From contig CAIVXG010000108.1 in NCBI GenBank assembly GCA_903909815.1, positions 1-64,000 of the forward strand: a stretch of DNA of 64,000 nucleotides, written 5' to 3'. Positions 32,389-41,900 of the stretch are shown piece after piece. This DNA comes from an uncultured beta proteobacterium (lineage in GTDB: Bacteria > Pseudomonadota > Gammaproteobacteria > Burkholderiales > Burkholderiaceae_C). The position numbers and the translations under genes were made by a program. The notes under the pieces are model-generated. The model made no database searches, was not told where the DNA came from, and saw nothing but the letters and a program-made list of their open reading frames with translations. Each line of letters starts with the position of its first letter. Within the stretch, counting starts at the first letter, position 1.

Positions 32389-33852
32389 TCATCTATCCAG
32401 CAGGCCCAACAGCGATGCCTGCAGGGTGCAGGCCGCTCGGGTCTTGCACTTCAACTTCTTGAAGGCGCTTTCCAGGTGTGTGCGCACGGTCGATGGGCTG
32501 ATGCCCAAGCACTGCGCGGCCAGCTTGTTGCTTTCGCCCAGGCTGATGCGCTGTAGCACTTCAAGCTCGCGCGCCGTCAGCAGAGTGCTGGCCTTGGCTC
32601 GAGGCGATGTGGATGCCTGCGGTGGCGAGACGCAGCTTGCCAGGGCCGAAATCACTTGGGGATCAAGGCGCTGATGCTTCACGTCGTCCTGCAGCGCCGA
32701 CATGGCCGCTTCAGCGCTGAGGGCAGGGCGCCAGGGGCGCTCCGAGCGCATCGCCACCCAGGCCACGGCTGCCGCCAGAATGCCGCTATCCATGGCCGGG
32801 CCGCGCTGCACCGACGCGCGAAAATAGCCCGAGCCATCGAGCCGTTCATACACCTGCGATGCGATCTCGGCCTCGAACGCGAGTGGGCTTACCTGCCTTG
32901 CGGCGCGCGAGGTCCAGTAGGGCGCCAGGCGCACACGCTCCCAGTCCGCCGTGCTCAAGGGGCCAGGTCGGCACCACACGGCGTTGGGAATCGCCACCCG
33001 GCCCAGTCCCTGCAACCAGCCCGCGCGACGCAGCGTGGCCCGGCGCTTTGCTGGCAGGCCCAGGTTCGCCGCCATGGCGTCGGCCAGGCCGACCACTGAG
33101 TGCGAAAAACCCGTGAGCCAGGGCAACTTGAGGTCTATCACATGGCCGATCAAATCCCATTTCAGCGTCAGCGTGGCAGCCGGGTCGTCGGCAGAATCCG
33201 GCGCAGCCGGGATGGCCGACAGCCAGTGCGCCGCGTGCGCACAAACGATGTCCACCAGCGATGCCGGATAGACCCGATCGGCGCGCTGGCGCATCAACGC
33301 CAGCGCTGCGGGCAGACCGTGGACGCGGGCGAATATTTCGAGTTCGCTGCACAGGGTGACGACCATGGCGGATGCGGGAATGGCCTCACCGTGCAGGCCG
33401 TTGGGGTGGCCGCTACCGTCCCAGTGCTCAAACACGCAGCCCAGCGCGTCGGCAACCGCCGGGTCGAGCGCGAGCGCGTTGGCAATCAGGCTTGAAACCT
33501 CGCAGTGGATGGTGGAGGTCAGCGTGGCGCGCTGCGCGATCGCCTCGGGTTGCACCTGGAACTCGATCTTGTCGAACTGCAGCGCCAGCATGGCGGCGCG
33601 CCCGGCCACGTCGTCGCTGATAGTGTCCGCGATCTCGGCCGCATTGGCGGTGCAACCAGACCAGCGCAGCAAGGCAATCTGCTGCGCCTGCACCATGGCG
33701 GCATCGCCCCAACCAAGCTGCTGCGCCAAAGCGGCAGCCAAGCTGGCCACGCGGGGCGAGTGGTCGATCGGCTGGCCCATGCTGAGGTCGCCCATGAACG
33801 CCACCGTGCGCAGCGCGGTTGTCAAATCAATGTCATCATCTGGCGCCGCCAT
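32389..33852 (-). CDS. Degenerate HD-GYP-like regulator with LuxR-type DNA-binding domain
   Basis: A 487-residue protein. Two HD-GYP-like halves can be traced: HSPRVASLAAALAQQLGW ... HWDGSGHPNGLHGEAIP (about 25-190) and HSVVGLADAMAANLGL ... YERLDGSGYFRA (about 255-385). The expected catalytic HD pairs are missing (ALLRWSGC and LQGLGRVAIP stand where LHDIGK would be). The C-terminal 65 residues form a LuxR/GerE helix-turn-helix: LLTARELEVLQRISLGESNKLAAQCLGISPSTVRTHLESAFKKL. The likely role is a ligand-sensing transcription regulator rather than a cyclic-di-GMP phosphodiesterase. The start is taken at the ATG at 33852. It is divergent from the lipoprotein hydrolase gene, a possible target. Confidence 0.82.
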   Translation of the reverse strand: MAAPDDDIDLTTALRTVAFMGDLSMGQPIDHSPRVASLAAALAQQLGWGDAAMVQAQQIALLRWSGCTANAAEIADTISDDVAGRAAMLALQFDKIEFQVQPEAIAQRATLTSTIHCEVSSLIANALALDPAVADALGCVFEHWDGSGHPNGLHGEAIPASAMVVTLCSELEIFARVHGLPAALALMRQRADRVYPASLVDIVCAHAAHWLSAIPAAPDSADDPAATLTLKWDLIGHVIDLKLPWLTGFSHSVVGLADAMAANLGLPAKRRATLRRAGWLQGLGRVAIPNAVWCRPGPLSTADWERVRLAPYWTSRAARQVSPLAFEAEIASQVYERLDGSGYFRASVQRGPAMDSGILAAAVAWVAMRSERPWRPALSAEAAMSALQDDVKHQRLDPQVISALASCVSPPQASTSPRAKASTLLTARELEVLQRISLGESNKLAAQCLGISPSTVRTHLESAFKKLKCKTRAACTLQASLLGLLDR

Positions 33853-33992
33853 GTTTGGTTCTCTGGTTATTTCCCGCCCACAAAGCCGAGGGTGCAGCCG
33901 GGTCTGGATGTTTGTGCCATCGGATATTTGACCGATGGCGTGAAGCGTGCGCCGCGGCAACAATGTGCGCAATATCGCACAAGGAGAAACCC

Positions 33993-34928
33993 ATGCAGCT
34001 CAAGCCCAGCGCAGCCCGCGCGCAGCGACCCTTTTTGAAACCGCTTTTGACGGGCCTGCTTGTCGGCGCCACGTTGTTTTTGACGGCCTGCGGCAGTGTG
34101 CCGCCCAAGGAAGACCACATCGTGAGCTCCGCCCCTGCGGCCGTGGTCACCTCGACCGAGGTCATGTTCATCCACGGCATGTTCGTCACCGCCCAGAGTT
34201 GGGAGCCCTGGCTGCCCGTGTTCCAGGCCGCCGGCTACACCGTGTCGGCACCACCCTGGCCGGCACACCCGGTGCCTGTTGACCTCACGCGCGCGCCCCA
34301 GAACATGGCGGCCCTGGGCAAGCTGGAGCTGACGCAGGTGTTGGACTATTACCGCAAGATACTCAAGGACAAGCCGGTCAAGCCCATTCTCGTGGGCCAT
34401 TCCATGGGCGGGCTGGTGGCACAAATCCTGTTGCAAGAGGGACTGGCGCAGGCCGCGGTCGTGATCGACTCGGCGCCTCCCAAGGGCATTCTTTTTGTCA
34501 GCGGGCCCTTCCTCAAGGCCAACTGGAAGCTGATCAATCCGCTGACCGATGCCAACCTGCCCGTGGCCATGACGCGCGACGAATTTGCCTACGCCTTTGC
34601 CAGCCAACAGACCGATGCGGTGGTGGACGCGGCCTACGCCGCGCAGGTGGTGCCGGAATCCCACCACCTCGCTACCGACGCGCTCACGGCAGTGGCGGCG
34701 ATCGACACGAGCAAACCACGCGGGCCGCTGCTCATGATCGCCGGCGAAAAAGACCACATCATCCCGGCGGCGCTGAACCACAAGAACTTCGACATCTACC
34801 GCAGCACACCCGCAAACACCGACTTCCTGATGCTGGCCGAGCGCGACCATTGGTTGATCGCCGGTGCGGGTTGGGAAGAAGTTGCCGCGCGAGCGCTGGG
34901 CTGGATTCAGAAGCAGAAACGCCACTGA
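33993..34928 (+). CDS. Lipoprotein alpha/beta hydrolase
   Basis: A 311-residue hydrolase with a type II signal and lipobox (GATLFLTAC, cysteine followed by GS), so it is probably anchored in the envelope facing the periplasm. The fold shows EVMFIHGMFVTAQSWEPW (oxyanion region), the nucleophile elbow GHSMGG, an acid in IAGEKDHIIP and the catalytic His in ERDHWLI. The substrate is unknown; relatives act on esters or peptides. The ATG at 33993 follows AAGGAG. Divergent from the LuxR-type regulator gene. Confidence 0.87.
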   Translation: MQLKPSAARAQRPFLKPLLTGLLVGATLFLTACGSVPPKEDHIVSSAPAAVVTSTEVMFIHGMFVTAQSWEPWLPVFQAAGYTVSAPPWPAHPVPVDLTRAPQNMAALGKLELTQVLDYYRKILKDKPVKPILVGHSMGGLVAQILLQEGLAQAAVVIDSAPPKGILFVSGPFLKANWKLINPLTDANLPVAMTRDEFAYAFASQQTDAVVDAAYAAQVVPESHHLATDALTAVAAIDTSKPRGPLLMIAGEKDHIIPAALNHKNFDIYRSTPANTDFLMLAERDHWLIAGAGWEEVAARALGWIQKQKRH

Positions 34929-34988
34929 CCGCGTGTCCCATGTGGCTGTTGGCGTGATGGGCCTTGCATACCATGGCCTGCCGCAGCG

Positions 34989-36716
34989 TCACATGTTGGC
35001 GTGCACCTTGTCGTAGGCCGCCAACAGCTTGCGGTGCATCTCGCAGCCAACGAGTGCCAGGCCCGGTGCCGAGATGCCCATGAAGCGGTCGGCCTGCATG
35101 ATGAGTGCGTGCGCCTGCGCCACAGCGCCTGCGCCATAGAGCTGGCGCAGCGCGTTCAGATACGGCCCGGTGTCGCCCATGTCGGTGAGCTTGATCAGAC
35201 TCTCGATGCACGCATAGACGGCGCGCCGCTGCGGATTGATCTGGTCGAAATGGCGGATCCAGTCGCAGCCTTCGAGCGTCGCGGCCTCGTCGCCGATGGC
35301 CAGTGCCAGCAGGGTCTTGAGTTCGCCCACGCGCAAATCGGCCCAGAAGGTGCCCGCGTCCGCCGCCAGGCCGATCACGGCCGCCACCGGTCGCTGGTCC
35401 GCCAGCGCAGACTCGTTCAAGGCGTCCAGCAGGTCCGAGCACTCTTCGTCGTCCAGATCGGTGAGATTGAGGATGGCCTCGCGCATGTCGTTGGCCACCG
35501 AGTTGTTCTCGAAATCCAGGTCGTCCAGCGGGTAGATTTCGGACATGCCGGGCACCAGGATGCGGCAGGCATAGACGCCCAGGTGTGTGAAGTCGGCGAT
35601 GTAGATGTCGCGCCCATCCTGGTGGATGCGATCCACCGCCCAGGCGCAATCCTCTGCCGTGGTGTTGGAGAAGTTCCAGTCGCAAAAAGGGTGATCAGGC
35701 TCGTCGCCCAGGAATTTCCAGTGGATGACGCCGCTGGAGTCGACAAAGTGAATTTCGATGTTGGGGGAACTGGCGACTTCTTCCAGGTCGAAGCCGGGCG
35801 CAGGGAAGCCGCCGAGTGAATCCAGGGCCCGGCCTTGCAGCAGTTCGGTCAAAGCGCGCTCCAGCGCGATCTCGAAGCGCGGATGCGCGCCAAAACTGGC
35901 AAAGCAGCCCTGGTCCTCGGGGTGCAGCAGCGTCACATTCATCACCGGGTATTGGCCACCCAGGGAAGCGTCCTTCACCAGGATGCCAAAGCCCGCAGCG
36001 CGCAAGGCCGCAATGCCGGCGGCGATGCGTGGGTAGCGGGCGATAACGCTTTCAGGTACGTCGGGCAGGCAAATGCCTTCGCTGACGATGCGGCCCTTGA
36101 TGTGGCGTTCGAAGATTTCCGACAGGGCTTGCGTGCGTGCCTCGGCCTGGGTGTTGCCGGCCGACATGCCGTTGCTTACGTACAGGTTGCCGATGATGTT
36201 CACCGGAAAGTAGGTGAGCGCGCCATCGCGCTGGCGCACGTAGGGAATGGCGCAGATGCCGCGCTCGGCGTTGCCGGAATTGAACTCCACCAGCGCGCTG
36301 GCGTCGATGGCCCGGTCAGGGTTGTAGAACTTGTGCAGCTCGGCATTCAACACCGCTGGTGGCCAGCGCCCGTCCTCGCCCGCGGCAAACCAGCGCTCCT
36401 GCGGGTAATGCACGTGCTCGCGGTTCGCGACGTCGGGACCGAGGTAGTAATGGGTCCAGAAATAGTTGGTGGAGAGGCGCTCGAAGAACTCGCCCAGGGC
36501 GCTGGCCAGGCAGGCCAGGCGCGTGGCGCCCTTGCCGTTGGTGAAGAGCAGCGGGCAGTCGCGGTCGCGGATGTGCACCGACCAGATCCCGTCCACGGGA
36601 TTGAGCCAGGATTTCTCCTCGATATGAAAACCCAGCGCCTGCAGCTTGCCTTGCAGGGTGTTGATGGTGGATTCGAGCGAGGCGTCTTTGCCGGGGATGA
36701 GGGTTTCAGTGGTCAT
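34989..36716 (-). CDS. ycaO: YcaO, ribosomal protein S12 methylthiolation accessory protein
   Basis: A 575-residue protein colinear with E. coli YcaO: TLIPGKDASLE, LNPVDGIWSVHIRD, TNGKGATRLACLASALGEFFERLSTNYF, NIIGNLYVSNGMSAGNT and LGGQYPVMNVTLL. The YcaO fold uses ATP to activate amide carbonyls; the glutamate-rich ALGEFFERL and ALSEIFERH motifs are the Mg-ATP ligands. E. coli YcaO works with RimO in beta-methylthiolation of S12. The C-terminal quarter (about 420-575) is helical and TPR-like, as in the non-azoline YcaO branch. No bacteriocin precursor or dehydrogenase gene is nearby, so this is not a natural-product cluster. Divergent from the DUF2239 gene across a palindromic operator. Confidence 0.93.
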   Translation of the reverse strand: MTTETLIPGKDASLESTINTLQGKLQALGFHIEEKSWLNPVDGIWSVHIRDRDCPLLFTNGKGATRLACLASALGEFFERLSTNYFWTHYYLGPDVANREHVHYPQERWFAAGEDGRWPPAVLNAELHKFYNPDRAIDASALVEFNSGNAERGICAIPYVRQRDGALTYFPVNIIGNLYVSNGMSAGNTQAEARTQALSEIFERHIKGRIVSEGICLPDVPESVIARYPRIAAGIAALRAAGFGILVKDASLGGQYPVMNVTLLHPEDQGCFASFGAHPRFEIALERALTELLQGRALDSLGGFPAPGFDLEEVASSPNIEIHFVDSSGVIHWKFLGDEPDHPFCDWNFSNTTAEDCAWAVDRIHQDGRDIYIADFTHLGVYACRILVPGMSEIYPLDDLDFENNSVANDMREAILNLTDLDDEECSDLLDALNESALADQRPVAAVIGLAADAGTFWADLRVGELKTLLALAIGDEAATLEGCDWIRHFDQINPQRRAVYACIESLIKLTDMGDTGPYLNALRQLYGAGAVAQAHALIMQADRFMGISAPGLALVGCEMHRKLLAAYDKVHANM

Positions 36717-36761
36717 GCGGGGGAGCATATCGCACCGCAATCCGGCCTCCGACTTGTGTTT

Positions 36762-36802
36762 TATCCGGGTGTAATTGTGTTATATTTATACCCGGATATA
36801 AA
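36762..36802 (+). promoter_or_regulatory. Palindromic operator and promoter of the DUF2239-MATE operon
   Basis: TATCCGGGT (36762-36770) and its exact inverse ACCCGGATA (36790-36798) flank a 19-base AT-rich centre. A -35-like TTGTGT (36775-36780) and -10-like TATAAA (36797-36802) are 16 bases apart, so the right half-site overlaps the -10. This is the layout of a repressor site. It also lies in the leader of the divergent ycaO gene. I cannot name the regulator. Confidence 0.6.
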
Positions 36803-36835
36803 TCGTACCATCTACCGACCTTGGAGAAGATCGCA

Positions 36836-37525
36836 ATGAATGACTGGACACACGCCCGCTGCACTGCCTTTGAGGCCGGTCACTGCATCGCCTCGGGGGG
36901 GCTCAGGGAGGTGGCGCTCGCTGCCAAGCTGGCTCACGATCGCTCGGCGCACAGTGCGACACCCTGGCCCGTGCTGATCTTCAACGATGCCACGAGCGAG
37001 GTGATCGAACTGGATTGGCGCGGCGCCAAAGCTGAGTTCCAGGCCAGGTTGGACGTGATGCTGGGCTTGGGCGCGATCGCTGCTGCCCCCGGTTCGAGCA
37101 GGCTGGGGCAGGTCGTCCAGACCGAGGTCCACGGCGACACGGGCCTGATTGCCGCGCGCGGCCCGGGTCGGCCCAAGCTGGGCGTGGTGGCGCGCGAAGT
37201 CACCTTGCTGCCGCGCCATTGGGAATGGCTGAGCAGCCAGACCGGAGGCGCCTCGGTGGCGCTGCGCAAACTGGTGGACAACGCGCGCCGCGACTCGGAG
37301 GTGAAAGACCGCGTGCGCCAATCCAGCACCGTGGGCTACAAGTTCATGTCCACCATGGCGGGCCATGAAGCGGGGTTTGAAGAGGCCAGCCGCGCACTCT
37401 TCGCCGGCGACAAGATCCGGTTTGAAGCGCTGATCTTGGCCTGGCCGCTGGACGTCCAGACGCATCTGAAGAAACTGCTCGCCGAGGTCTTCCTGGCGTC
37501 CAATTCCAATTCCAACTCCAACTGA
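36836..37525 (+). CDS. DUF2239 family protein
   Basis: A 229-residue protein of the DUF2239 family, recognised by RGPGRPKLGVVAREVTLLPRHWEWL, GGASVALRKLVDNARR and the C-terminal FIxALLxxWPxDVxxHLxxL-like stretch (ILAWPLDVQTHLKKLL). The central GRPKLGVVAREVTLLPRHW segment looks like an arginine-rich DNA-binding or AT-hook-like strand, but no role is proven for the family. The C-terminal tail is (SN)x4 from a hexamer repeat. The ATG at 36836 follows GGAGAAG. It lies 38 bases after the palindromic operator, so it may bind its own promoter. A MATE exporter gene follows seven bases later. Confidence 0.85.
   Translation: MNDWTHARCTAFEAGHCIASGGLREVALAAKLAHDRSAHSATPWPVLIFNDATSEVIELDWRGAKAEFQARLDVMLGLGAIAAAPGSSRLGQVVQTEVHGDTGLIAARGPGRPKLGVVAREVTLLPRHWEWLSSQTGGASVALRKLVDNARRDSEVKDRVRQSSTVGYKFMSTMAGHEAGFEEASRALFAGDKIRFEALILAWPLDVQTHLKKLLAEVFLASNSNSNSN
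37499..37522 (+). repeat. Short hexamer repeat at the 3' end of the DUF2239 gene
   Basis: Four tandem hexamers, TCCAAT twice then TCCAAC twice, encode the terminal Ser-Asn repeats just before the stop codon. Changes in copy number would keep the frame. Confidence 0.85.
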
Positions 37526-37532
37526 TCATTCC

Positions 37533-38915
37533 ATGAGCAAGCATTCAACCGCGCCTGAAGCTGGCGCCAAGCCCGCCCAACCCGTGCTGTGGAAAAGTTA
37601 TCTGGCGTTTCTTGCGCCGATGATTCTGAGCAACTTCCTGCAGGCGATCTCCGGCACGGCGAACAACATCTATCTGGGCCAGATGCTGGGTGTGAGCGCC
37701 ATGGCATCGGTCTCGGCCTTCTTTCCGGTGCTGTTCTTCCTGATCGCCTTCATGATCGGCCTGGGTTCGGGTGCCGCCGTGCTGATCGGTCAGGCCTGGG
37801 GTGCAAAGGAACGGGACCGCGTCAAGGCGATCGCCGGCACCACGCTCATGATGGGACTTTGTGCGGGCTTGCTGGTGGCGGTGTTTGGCGGCTGGTTTGC
37901 CGAAGTGATGCTGCGCGCCCTGGGCACACCGGCGGACATCCTGGGTGGCTCCACGGCCTACGCCCGCGTGATGTTGATGGCCGCGCCGCTGATCTTCACG
38001 TTCTTGCTGACGACGTCGATGCTGCGAGGCGTGGGCGACACCACGACGCCGCTGCGCACGCTGCTGATCGCCATCTGCGTCAGTCTCCTACTGACGCCCG
38101 CGCTGATCCAGGGCTGGTTGGGTCTGCCGAAAATGGGCCTGGCCAGCGGCGCCTACGCCGCAGCCATTTCCTACGCCACCGCACTGACCTGGCTGGCGTG
38201 GTTTTTGCGGCGCAAAAAGCACGTGCTGGCGCCGACAGCGACGTCGCTACGCTATCTCACCATCAACCTGGCGCTGCTGCAAAAGGTGTTGCGCATCGGC
38301 GTGCCCACGGTGCTCTCCATGATCACCGTCTCCATTGCAGAAATCGCCGTGCTGTTTTTGGTGAACCGCTACGGCTCGCAGGCCACGGCAGCCTATGGCG
38401 CGGTAAACCAGATCGTGTCCTACGTGCAGTTTCCGGCGATCTCGATCGCCATCACCGCCTCCATCCTGGGCGCACAGGCGATCGGCGCGGGCCGCTCGCA
38501 CATGCTGGGCCACATCGCGCGCACCGGCATCGCCATGAACCTGGTGTTGACCGGATCGCTGGTGCTGCTGGGCTACCTGTTCTCGCGCAGCATCCTGGGA
38601 CTGTTCATCACTGACCCTGCGGTGGTGGACAAGGCGCAAACGCTGCTGCACATCATGCTCTGGAGCAGCGTCGTCATGGGCATGTCGATGGTGCTGTCGG
38701 GGTTGATGCGCGCCAGCGGCACGGTGCTGGCGCCCACCGCCATCGGCATGCTCGCCATCGCCGGCATCGAAGTGCCGATGGCCTGGGCCTTGAGCAATGC
38801 CTATGGTCTGAACGGCATCTGGGCCGCGTACCCGGTGGCGTTCCTGTCCATGCTGGCGATGCAGGCCGCCTATTACCGCCTGGTATGGCGCAAGCAGCCG
38901 ATTCGCAGGCTTTGA
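37533..38915 (+). CDS. MATE-family multidrug/metabolite exporter
   Basis: A 460-residue protein with about 12 membrane segments in two homologous halves. Family features are FLAPMILSNFLQAISGTANNIYLGQMLG, GLGSGAAVLIGQAWGAKE, FTFLLTTSMLRGVGDTTTPL and GLMRASGTVLAPTAIG. MATE proteins export cationic drugs and metabolites driven by sodium or proton gradients. The gene starts seven bases after the DUF2239 gene and shares its promoter, so the DUF2239 protein and the palindromic operator may control exporter levels. Substrate unknown. Confidence 0.92.
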   Translation: MSKHSTAPEAGAKPAQPVLWKSYLAFLAPMILSNFLQAISGTANNIYLGQMLGVSAMASVSAFFPVLFFLIAFMIGLGSGAAVLIGQAWGAKERDRVKAIAGTTLMMGLCAGLLVAVFGGWFAEVMLRALGTPADILGGSTAYARVMLMAAPLIFTFLLTTSMLRGVGDTTTPLRTLLIAICVSLLLTPALIQGWLGLPKMGLASGAYAAAISYATALTWLAWFLRRKKHVLAPTATSLRYLTINLALLQKVLRIGVPTVLSMITVSIAEIAVLFLVNRYGSQATAAYGAVNQIVSYVQFPAISIAITASILGAQAIGAGRSHMLGHIARTGIAMNLVLTGSLVLLGYLFSRSILGLFITDPAVVDKAQTLLHIMLWSSVVMGMSMVLSGLMRASGTVLAPTAIGMLAIAGIEVPMAWALSNAYGLNGIWAAYPVAFLSMLAMQAAYYRLVWRKQPIRRL

Positions 38916-38921
38916 GCGGCG

Positions 38922-41900
38922 CTACAACAGTTCCACATCCACGCGCCTGAAGTCGCCTGCGCGCAGGGCTTGCGCTGTTGCTCCTTGCAGTTGCGGCCCC
39001 TCCACGCTGCGCACGACGCCGTCACGGCCATGCAGTGTGAAGCGGCGCGGCATGGCACCGCGGGGGCCGAAGCTGTCCAGGCGCTGCGGGTTCACGTACA
39101 CCAGCAGGGTGTTGCCCAACAGGGCGCAGGCGGCACTGGCTTCGGGCAGGAATTCGTCCTGCCCGAAGGGCCGCGTCGGCTGCGCCTGGGAGGAGAAAAA
39201 GTCCTTTCGCAAACTGGGCGATGGGCGGAACACCAACTGGCCCTGCTCCCAGACAAAGGGCGCAGCGCCAAGGAACAGGTGGGCCCACAGGTGCAGGAAC
39301 TCGACCGTGGAGCCCGACAGGCGCGCGACGCAGCCGCGACCGTGTTCGCGTTCGTCGATGGCAAAGCCGCTGCTCACGATGAAGCTGACGTTTTCGGTGG
39401 TGCTGCGTTTGTACTGTGCCGGGTCGCGAAACGGAATCAACAGCTGATTGATCTGCGCGTAGAACTCGTTCACCAGACCGCGGCGCGCCATCTCCAGCAC
39501 GAACTTGGCGTGCATGTGCAGGAAGATGGAGCCGTTTTCCAGCCAGCCGTAGTTGAAGATGCCCACGCGCCCCAACTCCATCGCGTTCTCGCCCAGGGGC
39601 ACGTTCAGGCGGTACATGCCCAGCTTTTGGTCAAACAGTTCCGAGCGGCGCACGGTCTCGTACAAACGGCGCACTTCGTCGGGCTCGGCCACGCGCATGG
39701 CATGCACAAAGCCTTCCAAAAACAGCGGCAGCGGTTGCGGTTTGAAGCGCGTGACGTGCACCGTGCCGTCACCGCGCTCCGCGAATTCCTCGGCCTCGAA
39801 CGCGTAATAGGTGGTGATGCCTTCGGGCGTGTCTGCCTTGGCTGCCGCAGTCTTGAGGTAGTGCGACACGTCGTCCAGCAGCGCCAGCACGGCAGCGTAG
39901 GTTTGGACCTGCTGGGTGCCCTCAAATCCCATGAACACCTGCTCGCGATAGGCTTCCTTCAGCTCGTGGCTGAGCTGCCAGAACGCTTCGGCGCTGAGGT
40001 CGGGACGGTGCAGCAGCGCGTGCAGGCCCTGCAGGAAGTTCGCCAGTTCCAGCGGCAAGGGGCAGTTGCCCTGCACCGCGTCGAGCGCGCGCCGCGTGAA
40101 GTCCACCAGACGTTGCAGTTCGATGGTCTCGTTCACCGATGAGCCGAACAGTCCGGGCAGTCCGTTCATGGCATCGCACCAACCGGGCCGGTCGGCTTCC
40201 ATCTCGACCCCGATGCCGCAGGGGTCGAGCGACGCCAGCTTGTTGGCCACCAGCGTCAGCACCTTGCCCAGAAGGGTGGTGGTGACAACGTCGCCGGTGC
40301 CGTTCTTGCTGCGCGCCTGGTGCGCCTGGGTGCTGCGGCTCAGAATCAGCCGCTTCTTGTCCGGTCGGGCCTGGAGCGCGCCGTATTGGCGCACGCCGCC
40401 TGCTGCCATCACGTGCTTGCGCGCGCGTGGCGGAACGAAGTGCGTGGGGTCAAAAAACGTGTAGCCGTCTTCGCCGAACAGATCGCTCACGCGCTCAGGG
40501 AAGATCGCGGCAAAGGCCTCCAGCAGGTCCACCAGGTAAGTCCAGTGATCCGACCAATAGCCTTTCTCGAATTCGGCGTCTTCTTCCTCGCGCGCCACCG
40601 CCAGGATCTCGGTCATCAAGGGGGCCACGTCGCTGGTCTGCGAGCGCACCAAGGCCCACAGCTGCGCATACTTGAACGGGCTGGCGAGCAGGATTTCCAG
40701 GCCCGGAACCTTGGTGAAATCCGAGCGGAAAATGGCAGGATTGGCGACCACGTAGCGCGAGTTGCGCAGCACCATGGGGTTGAAGCCGTCGGGCTGGATC
40801 AGCTTGAAGAAATAGCGGATGTTGCGGGCGCCCACCGACGGGTCGAAGAACAGGTCGGTGCGCCGGTTCTGCAGCATGTCGCGAAAGTCGCCATTGCCTT
40901 CGGAGAAAGGTGAGTCCTGCAAGAAGAAGTCGTTGTAGTCGCGCTCCAGGTCTCCGTGTTTGCGGCCGTAAAGGTGCAACTGCGCGCCACCCGGTGCGGT
41001 GATGGAGAAGCCGCCGCGCAAGCCGTTGTCCAGATAGCACTGGCGCGAATAGGCGTCGAACAAGGGGTGCGCCGTGGCGGTGAAGGCGCGCTGCGTCAGA
41101 CCCTGCACCAGCTGCCGGTTGACTTCGCGTTTGGCTTCGAAGTAGGCCGCGCCCGTGACCTCGCGCAGAAACTTTTGCAGCGCCTTCCAGTTCGGGGCAT
41201 GACCATACAGCCCGTAGAAGGTGCGACTCTCACCCGGCGCGAGCTGCAAGGTGAGGGCCTGAAAGGCCGAGGGCGTGCGGTTGCCCGCCACCTGGTGCTC
41301 GAACTCCAGTGTTTCATCGGCGTAGAACCTTTCGGGTACAGAAAAGTCCAGCGCCTTGCCAAAGATCTTTTCCGCATCCACCAGGGTATGGGTGCGGCCG
41401 CTGTCCAGAAATCCCACAAAGAAATTGCCCCCTACCACTGGCTCCACCACCGGCGTGTCACCCGTGAGCACCTTGAGCCGGAAGAACGGCGAGTTCTCGT
41501 TCACGCCGTCCACCACCATCAGCGCCTCGGAGGTGCGACTCATGTTCTTCACGCACCATTGGTTCATGCCATAGGGCAGTATTTGCGGCAGGCCGTCCAC
41601 GATGTCCACGGTCTTGGGTGCGGTGCCGGTGTTGGTGAGAGTGACGCGCCGCACCAGGCCGGCAAGTGCCGCCTCCGGCAGGGTGAAGTTGTCGGCACGC
41701 ACCGTGAGTCCCAGCACCGGATGGATTTCTTCCACGCTCACTTCGTGTGGCGACACGTGCAGGCGCTGGCCCACATCGCTGCCCGTACCGCGCTGAAACG
41801 GCTCGTGATTCACGCTGCCTTGGGCATCGTGGATCTTGAGAAAGGTCCTGAAACAGCGCGATGCCGTGAGCTGGTAGGCCTTGTCCGCCGGATAGAACTC

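Noticed and set aside
34989-36716. Azoline or bacteriocin biosynthesis cluster around ycaO
   Set aside because: No precursor peptide, dehydrogenase or transporter of that type is adjacent, and the protein is colinear with E. coli YcaO.
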